Assembly (NCBI GenBank): GCA_026706025.1
Contig: JAPOZO010000050.1
Span: forward strand, 62,001 to 126,000
Reading direction: 5' to 3'
DNA length: 64,000 nt
From: Candidatus Poribacteria bacterium
GTDB lineage: Bacteria; Poribacteria; WGA-4E; WGA-3G
Shown: positions 24,053 to 32,723 of the stretch, in pieces
Position numbering within the stretch: position 1 is the first letter of the stretch
Layout of the letters: the number at the start of each line of letters is the position of its first letter
Notes under the pieces: generated by a model
What the model was told of the DNA's origin: nothing
Seen by the model: only the letters and a program-made list of their open reading frames with translations
Databases searched by the model: none
Program-made: the position numbers and the translations under genes

Positions 24053-26665
24053 CTAAAAACGATAACCAACTTTGGTGTACCAGAACGCGCCGCCAAACCC
24101 ATAAGGGCTATACTCACCGAAAGGTCTCCCAACGATTCTGGCAGGAAACTCTTTAATATCAAAAGGCACGTCAGGTCCCTCAGCCGAAGTAATATTATCC
24201 GGTTCAACGTTGAGGACATTATTCACACCTACTGTGATCCCCAAGTTTTCGATGAGTGCATAACTCACTTCAATATCCACTAAAAACGCGCCACTATAGG
24301 TTTGTGCCCCAACAGCACTCTCGTACCATGGACCGTAGTAATTAACCCGTCCCAATACTCCCAAACTATCACCAATACCCTGTGTCAGCGTTACATTACC
24401 GCGATGGTGCGGAACTCCTTCCTCTAATAGCCGAACCCGTGTGTCGTCAAGGATATCAGGATTGCGTTTGGTTACCGTGGTTGCCGTGTAGTTATAAGCA
24501 AAACTCAGTGCTCCGTCCAGTAGGGGTGCTGTAAGAATCACATCAAAACCTTGCGTGCTTGTTTCAAATTCATTGGTAAAGAATCGGAATTCCTGCAAAT
24601 TTCCGGCACTGGTAATCCCTTCAGCCACGAGCTGCTGAATCTGTGCTTCAGTAATATCCGTGCCTCGCTGGAAGTCTTTCGACGGTGCTAACCGATCCTC
24701 GACCTTAATGTTGAAATAGTCAAAGGTAATACTCGCAATAGCATGGCTGACAACCGTTCCAACCGTGAAATTCTTTGACTTTTCCGGTTCAAGTGCCTTA
24801 CCACCGACCAAACCTGCAGCAGCGTGTGTAGAAGGAATCGTCCCTTTATTGACTAAGGTATTGTTTTCACCGAATTCCGTTGTGACGTTAAAGGCATTCT
24901 GCTGCCCGGGTGTCGGTGCTCTGAAACCGGTGCTATAACCGCCACGTACCCTTAGGTCAACAATCGGATCAAGCGAAACCACTTCTTTGAGCGTATCGGT
25001 GATGCCGTAGTTCGTTGCTATTTTATAGTTGATTGTGCTTCCAAAATCATCAAAGTATTCACCACGGACAGCAGCACTAACCGTCCAAAAGTTCAAAAGG
25101 CTTAACTGGCTTTCCAAATAGCCTGCGAAGTTAGACCGGGTCCAGCTGCCCTCAGCAATATCACTGAAACCGGGGAATCCATTAGAGCCAGAACTAAATC
25201 CTTGACTTGCCAATGGACCAATTTCCCAAGACTCAATCTGTCCCTGTACAATCTCAAAGGTTTCTGTTCGATATTCCAGCCCCGAGGCGAGGAACAGCAT
25301 GTCATGCAGCGGATAGGTCAGGTCGAGATTAATGTTAGTATCCGCTTGAATGTAATCACCCGGATCAAATTCAGTCGGTGTGTCCGGTCCAAGTGAGGCA
25401 TTGACGGTATTCCTGATAAAGAAATCGGAGGCGTGTCGTCCATAGGAAGCACTCAAATCCCACCCTAAGTCTGCCGCGAAGGTTCCTTTCAGTCCAACAA
25501 GGAGCGAAGCATCTTGGGTATCAGCACCGAAGCGGGGCGTAAACCCACCGGGAAAAAGTTCTTGGAACGTGAAAAGATTTGGGTCAGAGACAACTTGTTG
25601 TAAGGCAACCGGATCAGGGACATTGTTGGTTATTTTGACTACAGGCACTTCACCTGTGCCCGATAACCGTCCAACCAGCAAGGTTTCCCCATCATCATTA
25701 CTAAACACGGCGGGTCGGGTATTGGGATTTCGGAAGTAGAAACCGCCTTCAACTTCCTTCTGTGCATAGTTCGCATGACCATAGAACTTAATATTATCGG
25801 TCATACTTGCCCCGTAGTTTGCAAAAAGTTTGATGTCATTTCTAATAATAGGGTGTCCCCACGGTTGAGCTGGGTCAGCAACATCGGTATTTCCGACACT
25901 GATAAGTGCGGCGGCATCATCGCGTTGTACCGAACGGTCTGTCTCGTTCATGCCCCCGTATTCTAAACTGAGATTCGTCCAGAGCTCTTCGCGCCCCAAA
26001 CCGATATTACCTGCCAGAGAATATGTGAAACCATCGCCAACTTGGAAAATACCGGGTTTGATTTCAAAAGAACCGCCTTCGTAACTGTCTTTGAGCTGCA
26101 GATTCAGGACCCCTGCAATTGCATCAGAACCGTATTGTGCGGATGCGCCATCACGTAGCACCTCCACTTGTTTCAGCGCGATGGATGGGATAGGCGAGAG
26201 ATCAGCCCCCTGTGCCCCATCAGACAATCCGTTTCCGAGCCAAGCAATCACGGAGGCGCGGTGTCGCCGTTTACCATTAACGAGCAGTAAGGTGTGATCT
26301 GGTGCTAATCCGCGTAGGTTCGCTGGACGGACGACAGTGGCTGCATCGGCAATGGGTTGGGCATTAACGTTGTAAGATGGCACTAAGTTTCTCAACAGGT
26401 CTGGCAAATCCGTATTTCCTTGTTTCACGAAATCATCACTCGGTAAAACATCAATCGGGACAGCAGATTCAAGCACCGAACGCGGTTTCGCCCGCGTCCC
26501 GACCACAACTACACCCTCAAGCGTTATAACCTCTTGTTCAGGTGTTGCTTCGCTTGATTCCTCTTCAGTTTCTTGTGCTACTGTCGTAGATGCTAAACCT
26601 ATAAAAATAATTAAAACAACATGCATCAGAAACAGCACCGTTTTAAAATCAAGTGCGACTTTCAT
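24053..26665 (-). CDS. TonB-dependent receptor (paralog 1)
   Basis: 870 residues, outer-membrane barrel. Signal peptide through STTVAQ (about residue 30), an acidic Glu/Thr linker, then ITLEGVVVVGTRAKPRSVLESAVPIDVL leading into the plug domain (GNTDLPDLLRNLVPSYNVNA to VLRDGASAQYGSDAIAGVLNLQLKD, about 75-190). The rest has repeated beta-strand patterns, including GGYSTGFRAPTPGQQNAFN, and ends in aromatic KVGYRF, as expected for BamA-dependent barrel insertion. AAGGAG lies 8 bases before the ATG. Substrate unknown; siderophore, cobalamin or glycan oligomers are possible. Confidence 0.93.
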   Translation of the reverse strand: MKVALDFKTVLFLMHVVLIIFIGLASTTVAQETEEESSEATPEQEVITLEGVVVVGTRAKPRSVLESAVPIDVLPSDDFVKQGNTDLPDLLRNLVPSYNVNAQPIADAATVVRPANLRGLAPDHTLLLVNGKRRHRASVIAWLGNGLSDGAQGADLSPIPSIALKQVEVLRDGASAQYGSDAIAGVLNLQLKDSYEGGSFEIKPGIFQVGDGFTYSLAGNIGLGREELWTNLSLEYGGMNETDRSVQRDDAAALISVGNTDVADPAQPWGHPIIRNDIKLFANYGASMTDNIKFYGHANYAQKEVEGGFYFRNPNTRPAVFSNDDGETLLVGRLSGTGEVPVVKITNNVPDPVALQQVVSDPNLFTFQELFPGGFTPRFGADTQDASLLVGLKGTFAADLGWDLSASYGRHASDFFIRNTVNASLGPDTPTEFDPGDYIQADTNINLDLTYPLHDMLFLASGLEYRTETFEIVQGQIESWEIGPLASQGFSSGSNGFPGFSDIAEGSWTRSNFAGYLESQLSLLNFWTVSAAVRGEYFDDFGSTINYKIATNYGITDTLKEVVSLDPIVDLRVRGGYSTGFRAPTPGQQNAFNVTTEFGENNTLVNKGTIPSTHAAAGLVGGKALEPEKSKNFTVGTVVSHAIASITFDYFNIKVEDRLAPSKDFQRGTDITEAQIQQLVAEGITSAGNLQEFRFFTNEFETSTQGFDVILTAPLLDGALSFAYNYTATTVTKRNPDILDDTRVRLLEEGVPHHRGNVTLTQGIGDSLGVLGRVNYYGPWYESAVGAQTYSGAFLVDIEVSYALIENLGITVGVNNVLNVEPDNITSAEGPDVPFDIKEFPARIVGRPFGEYSPYGFGGAFWYTKVGYRF

Positions 26666-26774
26666 AAATGAAACTCCTTCATTATTTAGGTAAAAGACAC
26701 CCTTATCTAAAACAGGATTTACTTAATAACTCACTATAATATGAATGCATTATAATATAAACTTTATGAATGGA

Positions 26775-26802
26775 ATAGGCGCGGTTTTTTAACCGCGCCT
26801 AT
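26775..26802 (-). terminator. Strong hairpin between the two TonB receptor genes
   Basis: Perfect 12-bp inverted repeat, ATAGGCGCGGTT, a TTTT loop and its complement, 38 bp beyond the stop of the upstream receptor gene. No T-tract follows on the minus strand, so it could be a terminator-like or mRNA-stabilising hairpin that separates expression of the two receptors. Confidence 0.6.
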
Positions 26803-26839
26803 CGTGAGAAGTCCATTTAAAACCTTCATAAGAGAGGTT

Positions 26840-29533
26840 TTAGAAACTGTATCCGACCTTGGCATACCAGAACGCCCCATCAAAACCGAACGGACTGAAT
26901 TGCCCATATTTGTTGCCGACAGAACCAGCAGCATTCGGATTTTCATCGGGAAAGGTATTCAGGATATTTCTTCCACCGAGTGTGAGCGTCAATCCCGCCC
27001 CTACGGTGTAACTGGTTTCTAAGTCGAAAATAACCCTTCCAGTGTATTCGCCAGTCCCTGCCACCTTTGGATTCTGTAAGTAATCTTCAGAATCGAACCA
27101 ACCGCTGAAATAACTGGCGCGTCCGAGCACTCCCCACGCATCCGTTATGGAGTAAACGCCAGTCAGGCTGGCACGGTGTGCGGGTAAATTCTCTTGCAGT
27201 TCCCTGATGCGTTCCTCGTTCAGCGTGTCCGGGTTGTGATCGGTAACTGTGGTGTTCGTGAAGTTATACACGGCAACGACCGTACCGTTCGGTATTGGTG
27301 CCGTAACGACAGCATCAACACCTTGAGTTGTGGTACTGAAGTCATTGGTAAAGAACTGGAATGTTTCCAGATTCGCCGCGCTGGTTACACCTTCAGCGAT
27401 GAGCTGCGCCTTCTGCGAGTCGCTCAATGCAAAGTGTTGTGACACCGATAACCGCTCTTTCAGCCGAATATCAAAAAAGTCCATCGTGAAATTTACCCCC
27501 AGAATATCGACGGTAAATCCACCTGTGAAGTTATTTGATTTTTCCGGGTTAAGGAAATTATCTTCCTTGCCTGTCACAACACCAACAGCGGGGTTGGTGG
27601 AAGGAATTGTTCCTTTATTAACGAGATCACCCTGCTCAAAATCGTATTCAGTGGTAATGTTGAACGTATTTTGCTGTCCGGGTGTCGGTGCGCGGAACCC
27701 GGTACTATAGCTGCCCCGCAACCGCATCGTTTCCGTAACCTTGTAGTTTGCGGCGGCTTTGTAGTTCAGGGTGCTACCGAAAATCTCAAATTGTTCACCG
27801 CGCACAGCAAGTGCGATCAGGAGCGGATCAATCGGTCTGATTTCAGTTTCCAGATACATCGCGACGTTGGAACGGTACCACTTGCCTGCCGCAACTGGGC
27901 TGAACCCCGAAAATCCGTTGGAGGCAGCCGTGAAACCTTGCGCTGCGAGGGGCCCGATCTGATGAGACTCGCGTTCGCCCTCTATGATTTCAAATCCTTC
28001 GTCCCGATATTCCAAACCAGAAGCGAGGAACACCATGTCGCTGAGCGGATAGGTTACATCAAAGTTGAGGTTATAATCCGTCTGGATATAGTCGCCCGGA
28101 TCAAAATAGGTCGGTGTATCTGGACCGAGCGAAGCATTAACCGTATTGAAGATAAAGAAATCAGCATGGTTCCGTCCAAAAGAGCCGCTCAGATCCCACG
28201 TTAAGTCCTTACCCAATGTATCTTTGAGCGCGGTGCCTTTAACGCCAACGACGACGGAACTATCCCACATGAATGCCCCAAATCTGGGGGTGAATCCGCC
28301 TGGGAACATCTCTTGGAAATTGAATAGATTCGGGTCATTCCTGACGGCTTGCAACCGTTCAGGATCAGGAACATTGTTGACTATCGGGATATCGTCAGCG
28401 TCGTGAGGCGAGAGTTCGGTAAACTCCTCACCGGCGGCCTCCGCTGCCGCCTTTCGGGTTTCCCAATCCGCCATCTCGGCTGACAAACCCCGCAGATCCC
28501 CGACGAGCAACGTATCATCCTTCCCGCTTGGGCTAAACACGCCGTTGCGAGTATTTGGGTTTCGGAAATAGAACCCACCTTCAACGCGCTTTCGTGCGTA
28601 GTTGGCATGCCCATAGAACTTGATGGTATCTGTGAGGGTGGCACCGTAGTTGGCAAACAATTTGACATCATTCTCTATAATCGGCTGCCCCCAAATTTGC
28701 GCCGGGTCTTTCACACGGAAATTGCCTGCTTTAATCAAGTTTATAGCATCAGTACGTTGCACAGACCGGATGGTCGGATCTGCACCACCGTATTCAAAAC
28801 TGAGGCTAGTCCACGCGTCTGGATTCCCTAAACCGATGTTACCAGCGAGCGCAAATTGCCTACCGTCGCCGTATTGGTAGATACCGGGTTTAAATTCAAA
28901 TGAACCGCCTTCATAGTTGTCTTTCAACCGAAAATTCATCACACCAGCAATGGCATCAGAACCGTATTGTGCCGATGCGCCATCACGGAGGACCTCTACC
29001 TGTTGCAGCGCAATTGCGGGAATAGGTGCCAGGTCAGGTCCCTGTGAGCCATCAGACAGACCATTTCCGAGCCAGTGAATCACTGCGGCACGGTGTCGCC
29101 GCTTGTTATTGACCAGCACCAGCGTATGGTCTGGAGCAAGCCCTCGTAAATTCGCCGGACGGACCACTGTTGACGCATCACTAATCGGCTGCGTATTGAC
29201 GTTATAAGATGGCACCAAAGTTCTCAGCAAATCCGGCAGATCCGCGCCACCCTGCTTTTCAAAGGCCTCGTTTGACACAATATCGATCGGTACCGCTGAA
29301 TCCAAGACGGAACGCGGTTGCGCACGCGTCCCAACCACAACAAGACTTTCAAGCCGGACAGGCGCATCCCCTTCGGATGCTTCTTCAGTTGCTTCTGCCT
29401 CGGTCGTCGTTTCTGCTTCTTCTTCTGTTTCGGCGTGTTGATCGGCTATAACCGTTGTAAACGTGCACAGCAAAATTCCTATAACCATGCTGAGTACGAA
29501 AACAATCGGCTTAATGTGATTTTTATCAGACAT
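26840..29533 (-). CDS. TonB-dependent receptor (paralog 2)
   Basis: 897 residues from the ATG at 29533 (AAGGA upstream); the frame is open to 29617 but the signal peptide starts at MSDKNHIKPIVFVLSMVIG. An acidic, Ala/Glu/Thr-rich linker follows the cleavage site after VIADQ. Plug and barrel align with the downstream paralog along their length (SAVPIDIVSNEAFEKQGGAD, LRGLAPDHTLVLVNNKRRHR, EVLRDGASAQYGSDAIAGVMNF, GSYSTGFRAPTPGQQNTFNI), with a final KVGYSF. An insertion near residues 350-390 (LRGLSAEMADWETRKAAAEA) is absent from paralog 1. Confidence 0.93.
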   Translation of the reverse strand: MSDKNHIKPIVFVLSMVIGILLCTFTTVIADQHAETEEEAETTTEAEATEEASEGDAPVRLESLVVVGTRAQPRSVLDSAVPIDIVSNEAFEKQGGADLPDLLRTLVPSYNVNTQPISDASTVVRPANLRGLAPDHTLVLVNNKRRHRAAVIHWLGNGLSDGSQGPDLAPIPAIALQQVEVLRDGASAQYGSDAIAGVMNFRLKDNYEGGSFEFKPGIYQYGDGRQFALAGNIGLGNPDAWTSLSFEYGGADPTIRSVQRTDAINLIKAGNFRVKDPAQIWGQPIIENDVKLFANYGATLTDTIKFYGHANYARKRVEGGFYFRNPNTRNGVFSPSGKDDTLLVGDLRGLSAEMADWETRKAAAEAAGEEFTELSPHDADDIPIVNNVPDPERLQAVRNDPNLFNFQEMFPGGFTPRFGAFMWDSSVVVGVKGTALKDTLGKDLTWDLSGSFGRNHADFFIFNTVNASLGPDTPTYFDPGDYIQTDYNLNFDVTYPLSDMVFLASGLEYRDEGFEIIEGERESHQIGPLAAQGFTAASNGFSGFSPVAAGKWYRSNVAMYLETEIRPIDPLLIALAVRGEQFEIFGSTLNYKAAANYKVTETMRLRGSYSTGFRAPTPGQQNTFNITTEYDFEQGDLVNKGTIPSTNPAVGVVTGKEDNFLNPEKSNNFTGGFTVDILGVNFTMDFFDIRLKERLSVSQHFALSDSQKAQLIAEGVTSAANLETFQFFTNDFSTTTQGVDAVVTAPIPNGTVVAVYNFTNTTVTDHNPDTLNEERIRELQENLPAHRASLTGVYSITDAWGVLGRASYFSGWFDSEDYLQNPKVAGTGEYTGRVIFDLETSYTVGAGLTLTLGGRNILNTFPDENPNAAGSVGNKYGQFSPFGFDGAFWYAKVGYSF

Positions 29534-29788
29534 ACAATTTTCCTTATGATTTTGGCATAAACGCCAGATTTTCACTACTGATTTCACAACTGGTGACAAA
29601 TTAACACAACTGTACAACTGTTTATAAAAAATTAAAATAAGTGGAAGTTAGAAAACGTAGCAAATAATCTACGCCTGTTCCTTCGAAACGTGATATATCT
29701 ACACAAAAATGGACATATCTTAATAGTGTTCCTGCTTCAACGTCCACTGCCTCCGTCTATAAGGGCTTACACGGACGCCATCAGGCGT

Positions 29789-29986
29789 TTAACCTCTCCA
29801 CCAACCGATGGCGAAGGTTCTTAGATTTATCGCAGCATTGACATCACGGTCCGCTATGAAACTGCCCTGTTGCGCGAACCATGCGTGATGTTTATCTATC
29901 GCACGCAATGCTATTTTGTGTGATCGTAATACCATTGTAACGTTCCGTATCCGATGCTTTCGCGGCGGTTTAGAGTCAGTTGACAA
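29789..29986 (-). pseudogene. Decayed TnpB (IS200/IS605 OrfB) C-terminal fragment
   Basis: A 65-codon frame ending DRDVNAAINLRTFAIG; DRDVNAAINL is the last RuvC-type motif of TnpB proteins. The zinc-finger cysteines expected just before it are missing (AWFAQQGSFIADRDVNAA instead of the usual C..CG), and the N-terminal three quarters of the protein are absent. Just beyond the stop, another frame reads EAVDVEAGTLLR, resembling the usual TnpB tail. No TnpA gene or intact element end was recognised. Clearly non-functional as a nuclease. Confidence 0.65.
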
Positions 29987-30362
29987 AGCGACCGCATCCG
30001 CATGTGAGAGAGAGGCTCGCTATCTGGTCATATAAGTAAACTATGTTTCAATCAAATGAAATGTCATGAAAAACATAGATTTACTTAGAATTTGAGCATT
30101 ATAGCAACTGCTCCTTTACAAAACGTTACTATAATTATACTGAATTTCAGACCATTATGCAAATTGGTAATACAAAAATTGTAATATATAGCACAAAAGT
30201 TGCTATATTTCAATGACTTCAGGTATCGGCATTTTGATCAGGATTGTTCATCAATTGCCCGAAAAATGGAATATCGGTGTGTCTCGGAAAGAGGCGGGGT
30301 AGGAATCCTATCAACAAAGACAGCAGCGACGGAAAATTTAATAGATATGATAAAATTTAGAC

Positions 30363-30391
30363 TTGACAACGGAAATATGTTGGTATATACT
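30363..30391 (+). promoter_or_regulatory. Sigma-70-type promoter of the 30495 gene
   Basis: TTGACA (30363-30368), 17 bp, TATACT (30386-30391). Twenty bases downstream lies the perfect palindrome CGGTGTTATACACCG (30411-30425), which could be an operator or a small leader hairpin. Confidence 0.7.
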
Positions 30392-30494
30392 TAAAATAGT
30401 GTGCTAAACTCGGTGTTATACACCGTTTGGCATAATGAAAAATCGTTGAAGTGCTCACCAAATAACCACGTTAGTTATAGTAAAATACATTATT

Positions 30495-31769
30495 ATGGCA
30501 AAGAAAAAGGGGCGCCGCACCACAAATGTGGCACGGAAGCGCGAAAAACGGAATCGCGACCGGAAATCCAGACAAAAGCAACTCGCACTTGAGAAGCAAC
30601 GTAGACTCCCCTATGAAAAATCGGAAGAGGAACATCTACACGCCTGCATCTCACAGAGTCGAGAACTGCTTGATGAACCGGAGTTTGAAGGCATACATTT
30701 CGACCCGATCCTGATGCATAAACGGGTAATGGAAGTACTCGAGCAGGATGAACTGGAAAATACAGACGCACCCACGGATATATCGGAGGCACTTCTTGAA
30801 CCTGAAGGAGACCCCGTCTCCCATAGAAATGTAAATGTAGAGGAAGCGGTCATAAATGCGGGTCAATCAGTTCCAATACCGGAAGCAGAAGAGGCCTGCG
30901 ACCATTTTCGCTTAGAGGTGCTCCCGCATTTGGTAACACCGGACTTCATGCAAAAATTAACACAGGCCCTTACAGCATGCGAAAAACGCCTCAAGCTGAC
31001 TGGTAATCGCGAACTCGCCGAGGTCGCTTTCGTTACGCGCTCGCTTTTTGAAGCAGCACCACCGGAGATACTGGCATTTCATCCAATGATTCAAGCCATC
31101 GGTATAGAAACGTTACGGGCACTCGTGGAAGAAATAGACATAATTATTGAGGGTCGTGAAGATGTTAAAGAGATTCTTACAGATGTCCTGGCACAAGAAG
31201 ATTCGGAAACATATCAATCTCAACCTCTTTCCGTCTTTTCAAATACCGGCTTAGATGATGAGATTGAATCCGATCCCACCGAATCCATTTCTCTCACGGC
31301 AGTGATAGATGGAGAAGAAGCCGTTATTAAAGACAGTTTACCTTCGTCTATAGAAACAGAAAGCGATCTGTCTGAAGAATTTCAATCTCTGGAACCAGAG
31401 CCGGCTGTCCTTCAAGAAACAATTCCATCAGAAGCAGTCCCACCTCGACCGATAGTGTCCCCTGATGTGCTGCCTGCCCGCGCGCTTTATAAAAATTTCA
31501 ACGGTTTAGGGATAAAAGAGAATTTTGAGTCGTCAACAGATGACGCGTCTTCACAAGAAGGACTTGTGAACTACACTTTGGTGAAGGAAAACGCAGAACA
31601 ACTTGAATTTGCTGACGTAGAGAACGAGCGTTACATCACAATCACCGAAGAGAGACTACAATTACATGCCCGTTCAGAAACAGAACTTACTATCGCAATG
31701 GCAGAGGTAGAAGCGTGCTGCACATCCGGAGTCATGTACCTCGCCAAAACCGTCGAAGAAAGGGGGTAA
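30495..31769 (+). CDS. Hypothetical protein with basic N-terminus and acidic middle
   Basis: 424 residues, family not recognised. The first about 45 residues are extremely basic (MAKKKGRRTTNVARKREKRN and onward), which suggests nucleic acid or ribosome contact. Residues about 130-230 look like a folded helical domain (FRLEVLPHLVTPDFMQKLTQ, VAFVTRSLFEAAPPEILAFH). About 235-330 are acidic and Ser/Glu/Pro-rich, probably disordered, and the end (about 370-420, TEERLQLHARSETELTIAMA) looks folded again. No signal peptide. No clear Shine-Dalgarno precedes the ATG, but a good promoter lies about 100 bp upstream. Followed 3 bp later by a 39-codon basic ORF. Confidence 0.72.
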   Translation: MAKKKGRRTTNVARKREKRNRDRKSRQKQLALEKQRRLPYEKSEEEHLHACISQSRELLDEPEFEGIHFDPILMHKRVMEVLEQDELENTDAPTDISEALLEPEGDPVSHRNVNVEEAVINAGQSVPIPEAEEACDHFRLEVLPHLVTPDFMQKLTQALTACEKRLKLTGNRELAEVAFVTRSLFEAAPPEILAFHPMIQAIGIETLRALVEEIDIIIEGREDVKEILTDVLAQEDSETYQSQPLSVFSNTGLDDEIESDPTESISLTAVIDGEEAVIKDSLPSSIETESDLSEEFQSLEPEPAVLQETIPSEAVPPRPIVSPDVLPARALYKNFNGLGIKENFESSTDDASSQEGLVNYTLVKENAEQLEFADVENERYITITEERLQLHARSETELTIAMAEVEACCTSGVMYLAKTVEERG

Positions 31770-31772
31770 ATT

Positions 31773-31892
31773 ATGCCAAGAAGTAAAAGCGGACAGGTCC
31801 GGCGCCGGACACAAATCCGTCAACGCCAGCTACGGCGGCTGAAAAGACAGAAAGCGGCATTGAAAGAACTTTTACAGAATCGCGAAGCATAA
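31773..31892 (+). CDS. 39-residue basic microprotein
   Basis: Short frame MPRSKSGQVRRRTQIRQRQL and onward to LLQNREA, with 12 arginines and 4 lysines in 39 residues. AGGGGG lies 7 bases before the ATG, inside the end of the upstream gene, and only 3 bp separate the two genes. Composition and coupling to a protein that also has a strongly basic N-terminus support a real small gene, perhaps RNA- or ribosome-binding. The helix-favouring sequence has no cysteines. Family unknown. Confidence 0.6.
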   Translation: MPRSKSGQVRRRTQIRQRQLRRLKRQKAALKELLQNREA

Positions 31893-31943
31893 TAGACACG
31901 AGCGTGTTGCGGCGGGTCTCCATGCCCGCCGATGTCGCTATCA

Positions 31944-32723
31944 CTACTCTGTCTCTCCGATTTTCTCGAAATGTACAAACTCCGAAGTTTGCAAGCGCAC
32001 AGAGTCCACACCATTTTCCGCAACATATCCCATCCTGAGTAGTGTAATCACCTCATGAGAAGTAGGAATATTGAAAAGTTGGCGGATCTGCTCACGATCC
32101 GCAACGCGTTCAAGAGGTGCGCTGACAAACTGCACACCGATTTTTAGGGCAGTTGCGGCGAGGAGCATGTTTTGGATCAACATCCCCATGCTCAACCACA
32201 TCCACCGAGTTCCGCCTTCACCGGGTGGATACCTTTTACAATTCATTGTTACCAACATGAGCAGCGGTGCCTCGCGTACCTGTGCGGCAATCTCTTTGGC
32301 AGGCATTTTCCCCGCGCCTAAATGCCCCAAAAGCGTGAAAGATTTCGCATTTTTTAGTAACCCTTGCAATAATTTTTCAGGCGCGTTCTGAAGCGGCTTC
32401 GGTAGCGTGACGTGTTCTTCAAGTAGAACACCATCACCATGTTCCTGCCATTCCGCTTCTGTCAGACGCATCCACCGACTGTTGTCATCCAGAAACTTAG
32501 CATCCTTGAATTGGTCAACAATAGCTTGTTCCGTCACACTGGCAAGCGCGGTTTTGCCCTCCGCTTCCTGAATGATCACAAGTTCCCAAGGTTGGACATT
32601 GAAGGGTGAAGGTGCCCATCGGGCAGCTTCAATGAGCTTCTCAAGGTCAGGGGCATCTATGGCGCGTTCCTGAAACGTCCCGCGATGGCTTCGGCGCTGT
32701 GTTATCGCATCAAAAAGATTCAT
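31944..32723 (-). CDS. Nitroreductase family protein
   Basis: FMN-dependent oxidoreductase of the nitroreductase fold, 259 residues, somewhat longer than average because of an insertion at about 85-150. Family motifs: MNLFDAITQRRSHRGTFQ with the FMN-phosphate-binding RRSHR, RWAPSPFNVQPWELVII (about 35-51), and the C-terminal LLRMGYV. Its ATG overlaps the stop of the upstream kinase gene as ATGA, so the two are translationally coupled. Substrate unknown; the coupling suggests the same pathway as the sugar kinase, but this is not demonstrable from sequence. Confidence 0.87.
   Translation of the reverse strand: MNLFDAITQRRSHRGTFQERAIDAPDLEKLIEAARWAPSPFNVQPWELVIIQEAEGKTALASVTEQAIVDQFKDAKFLDDNSRWMRLTEAEWQEHGDGVLLEEHVTLPKPLQNAPEKLLQGLLKNAKSFTLLGHLGAGKMPAKEIAAQVREAPLLMLVTMNCKRYPPGEGGTRWMWLSMGMLIQNMLLAATALKIGVQFVSAPLERVADREQIRQLFNIPTSHEVITLLRMGYVAENGVDSVRLQTSEFVHFEKIGETE

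Larger units (their letters stand above)
29534..30494. other. Intergenic region with a transposase remnant and a promoter
   Basis: About 960 bp. It holds the decayed TnpB end (29789-29986, with possible further remnant to about 29690), an A/T-rich stretch at 30050-30200 without features, and the promoter and small palindrome at 30363-30425. A 64-codon + strand frame at 30200 has no ribosome binding site or recognisable motif. Confidence 0.5.
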
